A stretch of 64,000 bases of DNA from Corbicula japonica. Taxonomy: Eukaryota; Mollusca; Bivalvia; Venerida; Cyrenidae. Both the position numbers and the translations under genes were made by a program. This document shows positions 1 through 12,400 of this stretch, piece after piece; positions within the stretch are counted from its first letter, which is position 1; the number at the start of each line of letters is the position of its first letter. The stretch spans positions 3,906,001 to 3,970,000 of the forward strand of contig JAZAYU010000013.1 in assembly GCA_038501625.1 (NCBI GenBank), written 5' to 3'. The notes beneath the pieces are model-generated. The model saw only the letters and a list, made by a program, of their open reading frames with translations, made no database searches and was not told the DNA's origin.

Positions 1-258
1 AATTTCTTCCAGAAATCACACATCGACTGCACACTGGCAGCCATTTTGAACTGTTTTGGGATTAGAGGTCACATGATTTAAAAGTCTCCAATACGTTGTT
101 GGCAGTTGCTAACACTTATTGTTCAAATAAAAGGGTGCTTATTACAATAATCATTTATTATTATTAATTATTTAAATGAATTATTATTGACAATACTGTT
201 GATATTTGAACTTATTAAGCCATATAAATTTTGGTTCAGGACTATCATATGGAAAGTA

Positions 259-269
259 AAGATGGCCGC
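259..269 (+). promoter_or_regulatory. YY1-like motif overlapping the nup88 start codon
   Basis: AAGATGGCCGC around the ATG resembles the AAnATGGCGGC YY1 site common just downstream of animal housekeeping start sites. A second core (GCAGCCATTTT, reverse strand) is near position 40. No TATA box is evident. Motif match only. Confidence 0.35.
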
Positions 270-489
270 TGTTGACAAATGGCGCACGCATTTGAACGAA
301 AGAGGGTTTACAAAAGCAATTCGAGAAAGTAATTCAAATGAATCTAAAAGAAACGTTCATTTAGGCACAAAATCATTGATAGCTGTAGATGACAATGACT
401 TGTTTATATGGGACAATGCAGCTTCCCACCTTACTTTCTACAATTTGCAAAATGTGACTGAAGTGACAGACAGGAAAGAAAGAGTTCAG
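262..489 (+). CDS. nup88: nup88 exon 1 (residues 1-76)
   Basis: Starts [15 protein letters not shown] and ends in phase 0 before gtacaa. It encodes the first propeller strands, including the [11 protein letters not shown] stretch that matches the vertebrate LFLWDGEDS region. Confidence 0.9.
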
Positions 490-3400
490 GTACAAACCGA
501 AAGTAGGATACAGCCCCGGCAACTGATACAATTCGCGTCATTATTTTCTTTAATTGAACATGCTTTCGTTGTTCTTTTATGAATCATCTATACTGATAAT
601 ACAGGTTAACAAGTTAGAAAGAAAAATAAGAACTTTATAATTTATTTATTGTAAAAAAAAGGAACACATCTAGTTTAGCAGATCCAACATTTAGTAAAGA
701 CCATTGCTTGTGAGAAAAATCAAGAAAGCTGTGTGTCAAACAAATTTCAGTAATAGTGAGTTTAAATGGGGGCAACCACCCCCATAGCCCCGCTTTTCTC
801 GCTCAAAATTTCAATTCAAATGCAGTCGGGCTTTTGTGTCTTGAACATACGGGGGTCCGCTAAACTAGATACTACCAAAAAAAATCCAAATATTTTGAGC
901 TCTGAAAATACTATAGCAAAGTCGGGTAATTAAGGTGGTCAGATAATTTCATCACTTTTTTACAATCAGTCATGCATTTTCATAATCAGATCTCACGTCT
1001 ATAAACGAACATCAAAAATATGACGGAAGATATATTGATTACATCATCAAACCTTTTCTTATATCGCATCAGTTTCATGTATGCAAAAAATAAGTCAATT
1101 AAACTACCTTTGTGGCACACATAATTGTTGTTATGCGACCGATTAAGAAGGGTTGTATTAATTTTTATAACATAGAGTACCATACTGTATCGGCATTTCT
1201 GCAATTGTTTTCTTGTTACAAGGGAAAACAGATGTCTGTTTTTTGTTTTCTGCACCGTGTTTGTGTCCTCTTAATAACTGTAAGACAAATATTCGGGGTG
1301 ACGATTTTACGTGACATATTCTGTCATCGGCGGGTAAATTCGTCAGATATATAGCATGATATAAGTCTTCAACATTTAATCACTTTCAAGTTCAGCATAT
1401 GCATGTTTACCTACAGAACACGTCAGATGTCTTTTACACTTTCCACTCATTGCCATGAATGACAATTTTTTCAGGTGATGCCTGGCAGTTTACCCACAAA
1501 TTGTTGAATAACCTGTCATTATCAAGAAAGAATCGTGTATACAAATTGCTTCACTCTAAACTTAAATCGTGTATTTAGTTGTTATTTGATGAACTATGAC
1601 TGTTATTTCTAATTTTATTTTTTTTTTATATTGAAGCCTTATCAAATCGCATTAATGTTGGCAAAAAATAACTGTCATGAAGGGAGAAAATAGATCAGAC
1701 TAATAGCTATAAATCCCTTTTAAAAACATCGTCATTTGTGAACACCTGTGTGATCAGCATTATATATTTTATCATCACTTCTGTTAATTCACATCAAAAG
1801 CAACACCGTAAAGCAGTATTGATTTTCTGACATCAAATGTGCCGCTTTGAAAGTAGAAAATATGACAGCATTTTAGATTGTTAACAGGCTGACTCTTTGC
1901 CATTAACATTCAAGACAAAATTGGAAAGGTCTGAAAGCACTCAAAAAATGTAGCGAAAAACATGCTTTAAACTATTAGCATTATTTTACCTGCATCAACT
2001 TATATGTTAAATAAACAGTATTTGTGTTCACGGCCTACATGTCGCCACCAAAATGCTGATAGATGAGTTGTGTTGTGTAGTCGTGTGGCATGTTTATTTG
2101 GCAATCAAAGAAAGCTGTTGACAATGGATGTTTTGTATGAATTATCTCAGACCCAAGATGCTTAAGTTGACAGGTAAGCTGGTCAGCTCATTTAATGGGG
2201 GCCTACCGATATCCAGAGTTACCTCCCATTGAGAGTGGCTTCCCTTGCTGATTGGGTAGTTCGGGTTTAGAAGCGGTAATAAAGCATAGCGTTAAAAGTA
2301 TAGATAAAAAGTTTCAAAGTGCTTTTGAAGTTAAAATGCATTGTCAAATTAACAAAAAAAGTGAAACAGGCATATAAGGAATAACCATCATCTTTGTAAA
2401 GTGATTTTAAGTTAATAACTAAATGCATCTTAACCTATTTACGTAACTTCACGTATCCTTTATGAAAATTTATTTATTGGCTGGCATCGAAATTATAGCT
2501 TTTTAAAACGTTCACTTAAGTATTCAGCCAATCACCGTTAAGTCATGCAAACAATTCTTATTAAGAAAAGGGCCTGGTGTTTTATGATCATGTTATGTAA
2601 TCTAATTAGCAAGACTGGGTTTTACCAGCTGGAGGTGTGATAAAGGCCTTTTGAAGTTTAGATGTAGATTTGTAAGAGGTCAAAAACATTGCTTGTTTGT
2701 GGTAAAAGTGTTGTTTTAGGAAAGTGACTTGAGATTAAATATTCTAATTAATTGTCACACTGTTGTTTGAGACCCGAGACATTCATTATTTGATATTTGC
2801 AACTTAAAGCTCTCCGATCTGAATTTAATAAAACAGCATTCGGGAAAGTTTTAACTTTTACCCAAACATATATAAACTTTATTAAATTAATTAAAATTGA
2901 TTGTAAAACAAAATGAAATAAAAAAAAATTGAAATAAAGAGAAAAACGTGAAAACATTACAAAACCATGTTTGAATATATTCTAAATTGTATAAGAATAA
3001 GAAAGAAACTTTTTGAGAAAAAATAGCAGTATATTGAAAAACACGTTAATACGAACATGGCACAAATCTATGAACTGAATGGTGTGAATTTAATTTGTAG
3101 GAAAAGGTTCAGTCATTAAAATAATCTTAGACTATTAAATTCCTGGCCAAAAATGTAACATGGACATGAAAGAACATGTATAAAAGTGAACGGGCGTTTC
3201 ATTGACGGAAGTCAAACTTTAATTTACATCATGTGTTATAAATTGTACTAGTCTACCTTTTTTTCGTTAACGGTTTCTTAGTTTTCTTTCCCTCGAATCT
3301 GCCATTTTTGAGCATAAGAAATGTGTATTTTTAATCTTTATTACCGAAGGGGTCGAACATAATGATGTTTAACATACCTCGCAAACATATAAAAATGAGT

Positions 3401-6400
3401 AAAAGAGAAAATTAAAATATTATGCGCTGCACTATAAAACTATTTATTTTTTCCATTCAGGGATAATAATCAAATGTTTTTATGCATTATGCTGATCTCT
3501 GACCAACCAGACCCTATTAAAACGTATTTGAAAGGACCACGGATGACTACTGCAGGTCTATTTTAATGTCAATCTCAGACCGGAACTACCCAATGACAGG
3601 TGCGCGTTACAAAGGGAGGTAACTTAATACAAAATATAGAGATAACTCTGTATATCGGTAGGACCCCATTACGCAATTACATAGAACTCAAAACAAGTAT
3701 TCTGACTTGTTTAACGTGGAGGATAGGTATTTTTTCAGTCTGCATGATCAATTTTTTCATGAATTTTGAAATTTCAAATAGACATTTTTGTTGAAAATTA
3801 GACAATGTCAGACCTGCTGAAAATGTCAGAATCCTTGATACATATTATTTAATCAATCACCAAGTCAAATAATTTTATGTTTAACAGCAAATCTTAGTTC
3901 ACGAAAATACACTTAATAAAGAGACAAAATTACATGGAAGCTGCCGAATTTACCCGCCATACTATTACATCTATACACTTTCGTTGTTTTCAGTGCACTA
4001 ATGTAGGTTTTTAGGTTGATACTTTATTTGGAATACTTCAAACTGTATCGTTTTTCATGTATACATTGAAATACCAGCGGGTAATATCGTCTGGAACATT
4101 TGAGCCAAAAATTCGCCTTAAGGTGACAAAAATCCCAACTTTGCTCTACTCTTTAAATGATGGTTATTTTCAATTGTGTGCATTGGAAGTCAAGTTTGAG
4201 CTAAGAAGTTGGTTATTTATTTTCACATGGGACATGACATTGTTTGTATATTTTTTCAGGTTCTACAATGTACAGACAGTCCAAGGTTTGTTGTAGACTG
4301 GTTGGTTTGGAATATAACAAGGACACACCTTGCACTTTGGGGTCAGCTTGGTGTGACTGTGTTAGAACTTCCCCAGAAGTTTGGAAAGTATGCAGAATTT
4401 CAGGGAGGCAAGGATGTAGTAGCTTGCAAGTAAGAATTCACTCTTTTAGAGTAATGCATAAATTTTGTTCCTTCTTTCTCCCTTTTGCAGAAATAGCATT
4501 TTTGAAAATGAAACAATAATGCTTGCAAACCTATATTGGCACTATTTATTTCTGTGTGTTGTTGAAGTATATTTTCAGTTATATCATACTTGTAAATACC
4601 GAACACTTATAAAAACTATAACCATGCGAAATAAAATTATTTAATAAATAGAGTACAGTTAACGTTTAAGATAATTCCTTATAATTCAAGAAGAGTGATG
4701 CATACATGTAGCTTCTAAACAGGAAGTAACTATTCCATAAAGTATCCTAATCCGACGTTCTCCTAAATACATCAATGTTTTGTTTTTTCTGTTACTAACA
4801 TGATTTCTCGCGCGATTTTGGAGGTGAAGGTCAGCCATGTTTATTTCCCACGGTCCACATGCGACTCGATTGATTTTCTGGACAAAACATGGAGATAGGA
4901 CAGGAAAATAGAACAAAAATATCTTAATATGATCCAATAGTGTGTTTAACCATATGCAATTTTAACATCCAAGATCACTTCCTTCGTTAAAAAGTTGTTT
5001 TTGCTTAAAATTTTGACATTCATCATTTATATACGACTGTATTTACTATCGAGGTCATGTGACACACTACGTCACACTCCCGCTTCAAAACAAAAAGTAC
5101 AGAAGCGTAGAAGGACAATAGTCTTTATTTTTGTCTTATTTGACAAACATGATCCAAAAAGAGGTCGAAATTGGATGGGAGTGAAGTGTGTGTAGAAAAT
5201 TCTTTCCAGACAAAGAGAAGTCTGATGTTATAAAGAGTATTCAGTGGGGTCAATGGGATATATGTGACTCATAGGTTCACCTGAAATTCTGCTCCCCAGT
5301 TAAAGTTTTGAGAGGTGGAGACACTTTCCTCTGCCCCACTTGTAATCAGTTAAGTATAAAAAATAAACAAGAAACGGTGTATATATGTTAACAGTTTAAA
5401 CAGTTTAGAAACCTTCAAGTTCTAATACCTTTTTGACTGTTTGACATTCAAGTAAACAAAGACACTATTTTTACTCTACTTGGACACCATACTTCATTGA
5501 TTGGAACAAGATTTATTGCAACCAATCAGAATCGTTGAATTTAGGTCACGTTGTCAGACCGAGGTTAGAGTTTACAGCTGCCATATTTGTTTATATTTAG
5601 CAACTGATGAATGACTACAGATTTGGTCATTATTCCCAAGTTACATATAAATAGTTGTTTTAAACTTATAACAAGTTTAACAAGAGCCATGTTACACATG
5701 GTTAAATCCCCCCGCCGGAAAAAGTAACCTGAAGGTTGTACTTTCGTATAATTTACCTGGAGAGGAAATCCTTTTAAATTTGGAGTTAAAATTTTTAAAC
5801 AAAATTTATCAAGTAAATCTGATAAAGGGGAATAACTCTAAAAAAATAGGCAAGGTAGAGTTATTGGACTTGCACACTGCACTACCTACTGTGCTCTGTC
5901 AGTTTATGAAATTTGAATAAAATCCCTCAAGTAGTTTTTGAGTTATGCTCCGGACAAAATTTATTAAGTAATTCTGATAAAGAGGAATAACTCTAAAAAA
6001 GGCAAGGTAGAGTTATTGGACTTGCACACTGTACTACCTACAATGTGCTCTGTCAGTGTATGAAGTTTGAATAAAATCCCTCAAGTAGTTTTGGAGTTAT
6101 GCTCTGGAAAAAATGTATCAAGTAAATGTGATAAAGGGGAATAACTCTATAAAAGGCAAGGTAGAGTTATTGCACTTGCACACTGCACTACATACCAATG
6201 TGCTCTGTCAGTGTATGAAGTTTGAATAAAAGCCCTCAAATAGTTTTGGAGTTGTGCTCCGGAAAGAATATATCAAGTAAATATGATAAAGAGGAATAAC
6301 TCTTAAAATAGGCAAGGTAGAGTTATTGTTCTTGCACTCTGCACTACCTACCAATGTGCTCAGTCAGTGTATGAAGTTTGAATAAAATCCCTCCAGTAGT

Positions 6401-9400
6401 TTTGGACTTATGCTCCGGACAAAATTTATCAAGTAAATATGATAAAGGGGAATAACTCTTAAAAAAAGGCAAGGTCGAGTTATTGTTCTTGCACACTGCA
6501 CTATCTACTAATGAGCTCTGTCAGTGTATGAAGTTTAAATAAAATCCCTCCAATAGTTTTGGACTTATGCTCCGGACAAAATTTATCAAGTAAATATGAT
6601 AAAGGGGAATAACTCTTAAAATAGGCAAGATAGAGTTATTGTTTTTGCACAATGCACTACCTACCAATGTGCTCTGTCAGTGTATGAAGTTTGAATAAAA
6701 TCCCTCAAGATGTTTTGGAGTTATGCTCCGGACAAAATTTATCAAGTAAATATGATAAAGAGGAATAACTCTAAAAATAGGCAAGATAGAGTTATTGTTC
6801 TTGCACACTGCACTTACTACCAATTGTCCGATCGACTTCGCTTAATTAGCCACGCCCCCAAATAATCAAGGGGGACTACTCTAAGCATCTCCGACAGAAA
6901 TGTCGACTGCTATGGAAATCATTCCAGACAATATTGGCCTTAACTATGTATCTTGCGTATCATTAAAGAAGAAACTGAAGGCACAGGGTTTTGTTTCTGG
7001 ATCATATTTCCAGAAAGTTGCATTTTACGCGAAAAACGATGATGTGGTTGAAGTAGCTGGCTATGTTTTTCCAAGTCAGCGCAAGAACGACAAGCCGCAT
7101 AGAGCAGTGTTGACTATCAACAAATCTAAGCAACAAGTTGAAGAGTCACAATGTACATGTCAGATAGGGTAGGCTTTTTTTATTTTGCAATTTTTCATAT
7201 ATATTTAGATCTACGTTGCATGTTTATTAGTAAAATAAATGCAATATTTGCATGAAATAAAAGCAAATGTACAATTTCGGATATGCCGATTTTCTGACAT
7301 TTCACCCCTCGACATTTCGGCCGTACTAGTTAAATGTAGTACACGTTGTTTCACATTTATTAAATTAAGGATAATATGTTTCTTTGAAGTGATATACAGT
7401 AAAAGTTTGAAAATCATTATAGTTATTTAAATATAGTTTGAAAACTGCTACTGTGCATACACATGTATTATATGGCCAAAGTTGTTTCATTGCTGGATAG
7501 GTCACATGTTGAATTATCTTCATTGATTACCGGATATCTTGTATTATTACAGGTTAAAAGCAGATGGACCTTGCTCACATGGTGTTGCCGTGCTGCTACT
7601 GTTGGAGCAGTGGAAAATGGCAGGATACAAGCAAGTTCCAGCTATGCTGTCATGTACAAGCCTGCCACAGCAATGGGACAAGCCCCGGGGTGAACGAATT
7701 GAACCAGAGCCTGTATCCACCATGATCATAGCCAAGCCAAGTAATACCAACAGAAAAAGGAAGCCAGTTATTACTTCATTTACAGATAACAGGTATTTAA
7801 GATCATTATTGCATAGACTGATAGAGTAGATAATCTTTTTTTACATAATACTTAAAATCATTCTTATTTCACAACTTTTAATACTCCACTTTCCCACATA
7901 ACTTTAGACATAGTCTTGTCACTTGGGGATTAAACCCAAGTCCTTATGCATGTAATGCATTAAAACTCATTGTTATAGCAGCACTTTACCTGACACTTAT
8001 TTAATGATTCAATTGTAATCAATTTTTGTTACAGAAAAATTCAAGTAACGAATGACGACATTTCATCTCTACAGTGTCTGAGTGGGTCACCAATCTCGTA
8101 TCTTGTTGAGCATGTCAGTTCCAGCACTGTATTTTCACCAACGCAGTATGGAGATGTTCCAACTGGTGCTGCTCTTGGATACCATGTATGTGCTTGTTAT
8201 GTGTTTTAATGTGAAAAAATAAAAATGAAAAAAGAATTTTTTTTCATCAATATTTCTCAATATTTCATATATAAGTATATAATAAATAGCATAGACAAGA
8301 AAACCAAACAAATGTTCTTACGATTTATTTTATGCCTGAATTGTAAATTTGTATTTAGTCGATAAAGACATACAAAGGCTTCATAAACACACACTGCAGT
8401 GAACATAATTAAGTAATACTCTTTTATCCTGAGTTTGACATGAAGAATAGAACACAGCAATTCACATTTATGAAAACTTTCCAAATTACAAATTCATACA
8501 AACTAAGTTAATAAATGCACTCCCAACAAAATGTTGTTTTGTTTACAATATCCACAGGAATATCCACATCTGACATCTATAATTAGTCATCATTTATAAG
8601 AGGAGACATGAAGTTAGTTAAAAAACAACAAGAAAACCATATTTGATTAACAATAGAAAATAGTCCTAACTTGACTTTCCCTCCAAGAATTTTAAACTGT
8701 TTCACCCGAGCTATTGCCCTTTCAACATGAACACGGTGCCTTGCTATTTTCTCTGTCAATTCAACATCTGTGTCTTTCATTTGAGTGCCACTAACTGTAA
8801 AAGGAGGAATGTTCAACTCCAATCCAATTCCCTTTAAATCCGCATTAATACGAAATCCTTTATCTGCCATAACTCCATCTCCAGGCAATATTTTCCCTGT
8901 TTTTAAATGACTTTCTATAATATTATAAAAACCACTTTGGCGTGTTATCTCATTGTCAGATATATTACCAGTAAACAACATGGAAGAAAATATGATAGAC
9001 CCACGAGGATCTATGCCAACAAGACCTTTTAATGTTGTACACGATTTATAATCAGAGTAGCATTGACTTTGGCGAGTTAAAGAGCTAGGTTTTTCTATTT
9101 TGATTTCAGTTCCATCAATAATAACTAAAGTATTAGGAAATTCCTTTCTAAATTTCTTTGGCATGTGTCCAATAATGGTGTCTCTGTGAGGCCAAATTGA
9201 CACAGATGAAAATCTGAAGTACATGTACTGAATCCATTCAGAAAACAATGAGCTACAGTCCTGGGATGATATTTTAAATAATTTGCCTAAATGAACAAAG
9301 TCAAAATTTTGACGCAGTTTGACAAGAACAAGTAGTAACTGATCTTCGAGAGAAAGACTCTTAAAACATTTAAGATTTTTCTTGGTTGAAAATGGACAAG

Positions 9401-12400
9401 TTTTGTTATCAGGCACAAGAAAACTTAGAATACTTGTGAACTTTCCTTTACTAAATCCTGTATAGTAAACACATTCATCCTTGCGTTTGGTCACTTTTAA
9501 TGTATGGAAGCTTAATGTTGGATCTGAAGAACTTTCTAGTTGTTGTGAAGATCTTGATGTTTCTCTCATCAACTGTTCATTCTGTAAGATGAGTTTCGCA
9601 ACTTGTTGCTTCAATGTCACATTCTCAGAAGCTACTGCTAATAGGTCCAGGGGGTTGTATCCTGTAACAATAGATTGAATAATTATTGTTCATAGAAAAT
9701 GAGCCATGTTAAACAATTGTATGTAACATGTATTCAAATTAAGCAAGATAATATATAATGGTATTATTTTGTTTCAGGCACCTCTGATTACTCCACTGCA
9801 CATGCCCAGGCAGGAGAAAGGATGTGGCAGTCTTAACTTTCCATACACAGACACTGACAATCTTTCAGAAAGTACATCACAGTTATTAGCAGCTAATGAA
9901 CACCAATGGTCACATTTATGCATATCACAGGTTAATGCACACACTCTAGAACATTCAACTACATCACAAGCCAGTTCTAAGGAATGGTTCGCAGAAAGGT
10001 CAAAACGAATCACCGCCTCTACCTTTGGTCAAATAATGAAAAGAAAAAAAGACATCAACAGCTCATTCTTGCACAATACTTTTTCAAAGGGACAATTTCA
10101 CAGTAAACCTACTTCATATGGTATTGCTAATGAAAGCAAAGCAAAAATGATGTTCATCAAATCATCAGGTGCTCATTTACATGAGGTTGGACTAATAGTC
10201 AATCCAAAATTTCCATTTATAGGGGCTACACCTGATGCCATAATTTGCAAAGATGGAAAATCATCAATAATGGAGGTTAAATGTCCCTATTCTGCACGAG
10301 ATCTCACTTTTACCGAGGCAATTGACAAAATCAAGGATTTTTTCTTGACCAAAGATGGAAATGATATCAAACTTAAGCAAACACATGAGCATTACTTTCA
10401 AGTTCAAGGTCAATTATTGGTTTCTGGAGCAACAGAATGCTACTTTATCACATACACCAGAAAAGACTTCCATTGTGAGGTAATTTTTCCAGACAAGAAA
10501 ATCATGAATGAATTGCTGCAGAAACTTGTTCACATTTACTGTCAACACTTCAAACCATTTATGAGCAAAGAATAAAAAGAATGCAGTAGAATTGCCCATA
10601 CATTGTACATGACACTGGTTAATCAGTACTGTTCTGATTGCCACATTACATATATAGATGAAAACAAACATTACCAGTTAAAGCATCTCCTGAGGCTGAT
10701 CTGTCTACCTCCATCTGGCTGGGCTGGTCACCTGCTGGTTGTTGTTCTTCGCACTCATTACTGCTGCTAGCTGTGTTTGAAGATGCTTCAAGCGGGATCT
10801 CTACTGAGCTGGAATAATATAATAATTTATGTTAAAATGACAGCATGTTATGATGTAATTATTGTATACAAAGTCACAGTGACAGCATGTACTTATTACA
10901 TAATAATTAAAAGTTATTATTGTAAAAGAACAAAATGAAATATATTGTGAGTATTTTAAATACTCAAAAATTGATGTGTGTTATTATTTCTATTATTGAC
11001 TCGAATGACCAATAACATGCAATATTAAGTAAATGATATCAGACGAATCAACTATTACCTGAAGTGCAGAAATTAACATACTATTCTACTGGTCTGTGAA
11101 ATGCACTCATTTTGTATGTGCAAATAGTGACTTGTTCAAAATTACCTGAATTTCTTTGTACCACATCAGATCCATGTACCTCCACTCAAAAGGAAACTGT
11201 TAAGAAAACAAACAACAACACTTCTTAACATGGAATAAACTAAATTATCAAAGCATTTGAACAGTAACTATTAAAACTCTAACAATTTTTAAACTGAACT
11301 AATATTCTGAACAGTTGCAACAGTCAACATGAAATACAGGTAACATTGTAACTTACATTATCTCTGCTTCCGGCACTGATATGCTAGATTGCTGTGCATC
11401 AAAGTTCAAACGCCTTCGTCTTGGTAATGGACGTCCATGTGTTGGCTTGTCAAAAGGTAGAGCTGGTTCAGGGTCAGGATGTAGATCTGTGGGTTGACCA
11501 TCCTTGAAATGCTGAAAAAAGAAATAATGTTGTATCAGATACCAAAACAGATACAAATATAATGTATTTTCAGTCCATAATTATATTGATCATGCATGTC
11601 CCTTTGACAAGCTGAAGCAGTCATACAAAATGAGGATTTATGTTTGATGGACAAAGTTTACCTTAATAGGTAATTTGTCCATTTATTAAAATAAATTACA
11701 AGGTTTTAAGTAAAAAAAAACTTAAATTCAAATCATATCGATCATCTTATTCTTCAAATTCTTCACTTTATTCCAATCTAATTCTAGGACAAGTTACCAT
11801 GCTTATCGTCTGCGTCCGAAAATGAAATGTCCGAAATTACATTGATCAGGCACAACTTTAAGCATCCATGTATTAAAACTCAAGTCCAGCAGCAGACTAT
11901 AGCGTAAATTTAAACAGTATTTACTTCATAAGAAATCGTATCAAAAACTGTATGTAAATGAAATACATACCTTGGAACAAACGTAGAAATGTTTCCCTTT
12001 TGAAGGGCAACGCAGAACTTCCTCGTTCAACTGATATTTTGGGCGTCCACAAAGTTTGATCCAAAGCTTACACCTCTGAAGCTTACTGTGAGGTTTAGGG
12101 AAGGGGAAAAATGTAATACCTCCCTCCATTCTCTCTGGGAACCGAGAATCAGTGTTACAAGTTCCCCAGCAACAACGTTTCACCATTTTGCAAGATGTCG
12201 GAGATCCAAATGGTAAACATTGGGCTGAATACTACGCGTTATTTCATTGGTCAATAATAGTCATGCGCGCCTGTCAATCAAACGCTGTCGATCGACTAAT
12301 TGTGCTCTGTCAGTGTATGAAGTTTGAATAAAATCCCTCCAGTAGTTTTGGACTTATGCTCCGGACAAAATTTATCAAGTAAATATGATAAAGGGGAATA

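Larger units (their letters stand above)
6825..12298. mobile_element. ISL2EU-type DNA transposon, apparently intact
   Basis: A 5.47-kb insertion in the repeat array of element A. Ends are related inverted repeats sharing CGATCGAC (left TGTCCGATCGACTTCGCTT; right, reversed, TAGTCGATCGACAGCGTTT). AT flanks both ends, fitting the short AT duplications of this superfamily, although the exact edge is ambiguous by one or two bases because the flanks read AATT. It carries the two genes expected of ISL2EU: a THAP-DDE transposase (minus) and a YqaJ-type nuclease (plus). Both join into uninterrupted frames, so the copy may be young or active. Confidence 0.85.

Noticed and set aside
986..1354. Opposing 80-90 codon frames in nup88 intron 1.
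   Set aside because: AT-rich composition, no family resemblance and no splice support.
11150..11205. Extra 51-nt transposase exon ([17 protein letters not shown]) between exons 2 and 3.
   Set aside because: It has an acceptor and a donor, but exon 2 ends in phase 2, which puts a TGA in it; skipping it gives a continuous frame.
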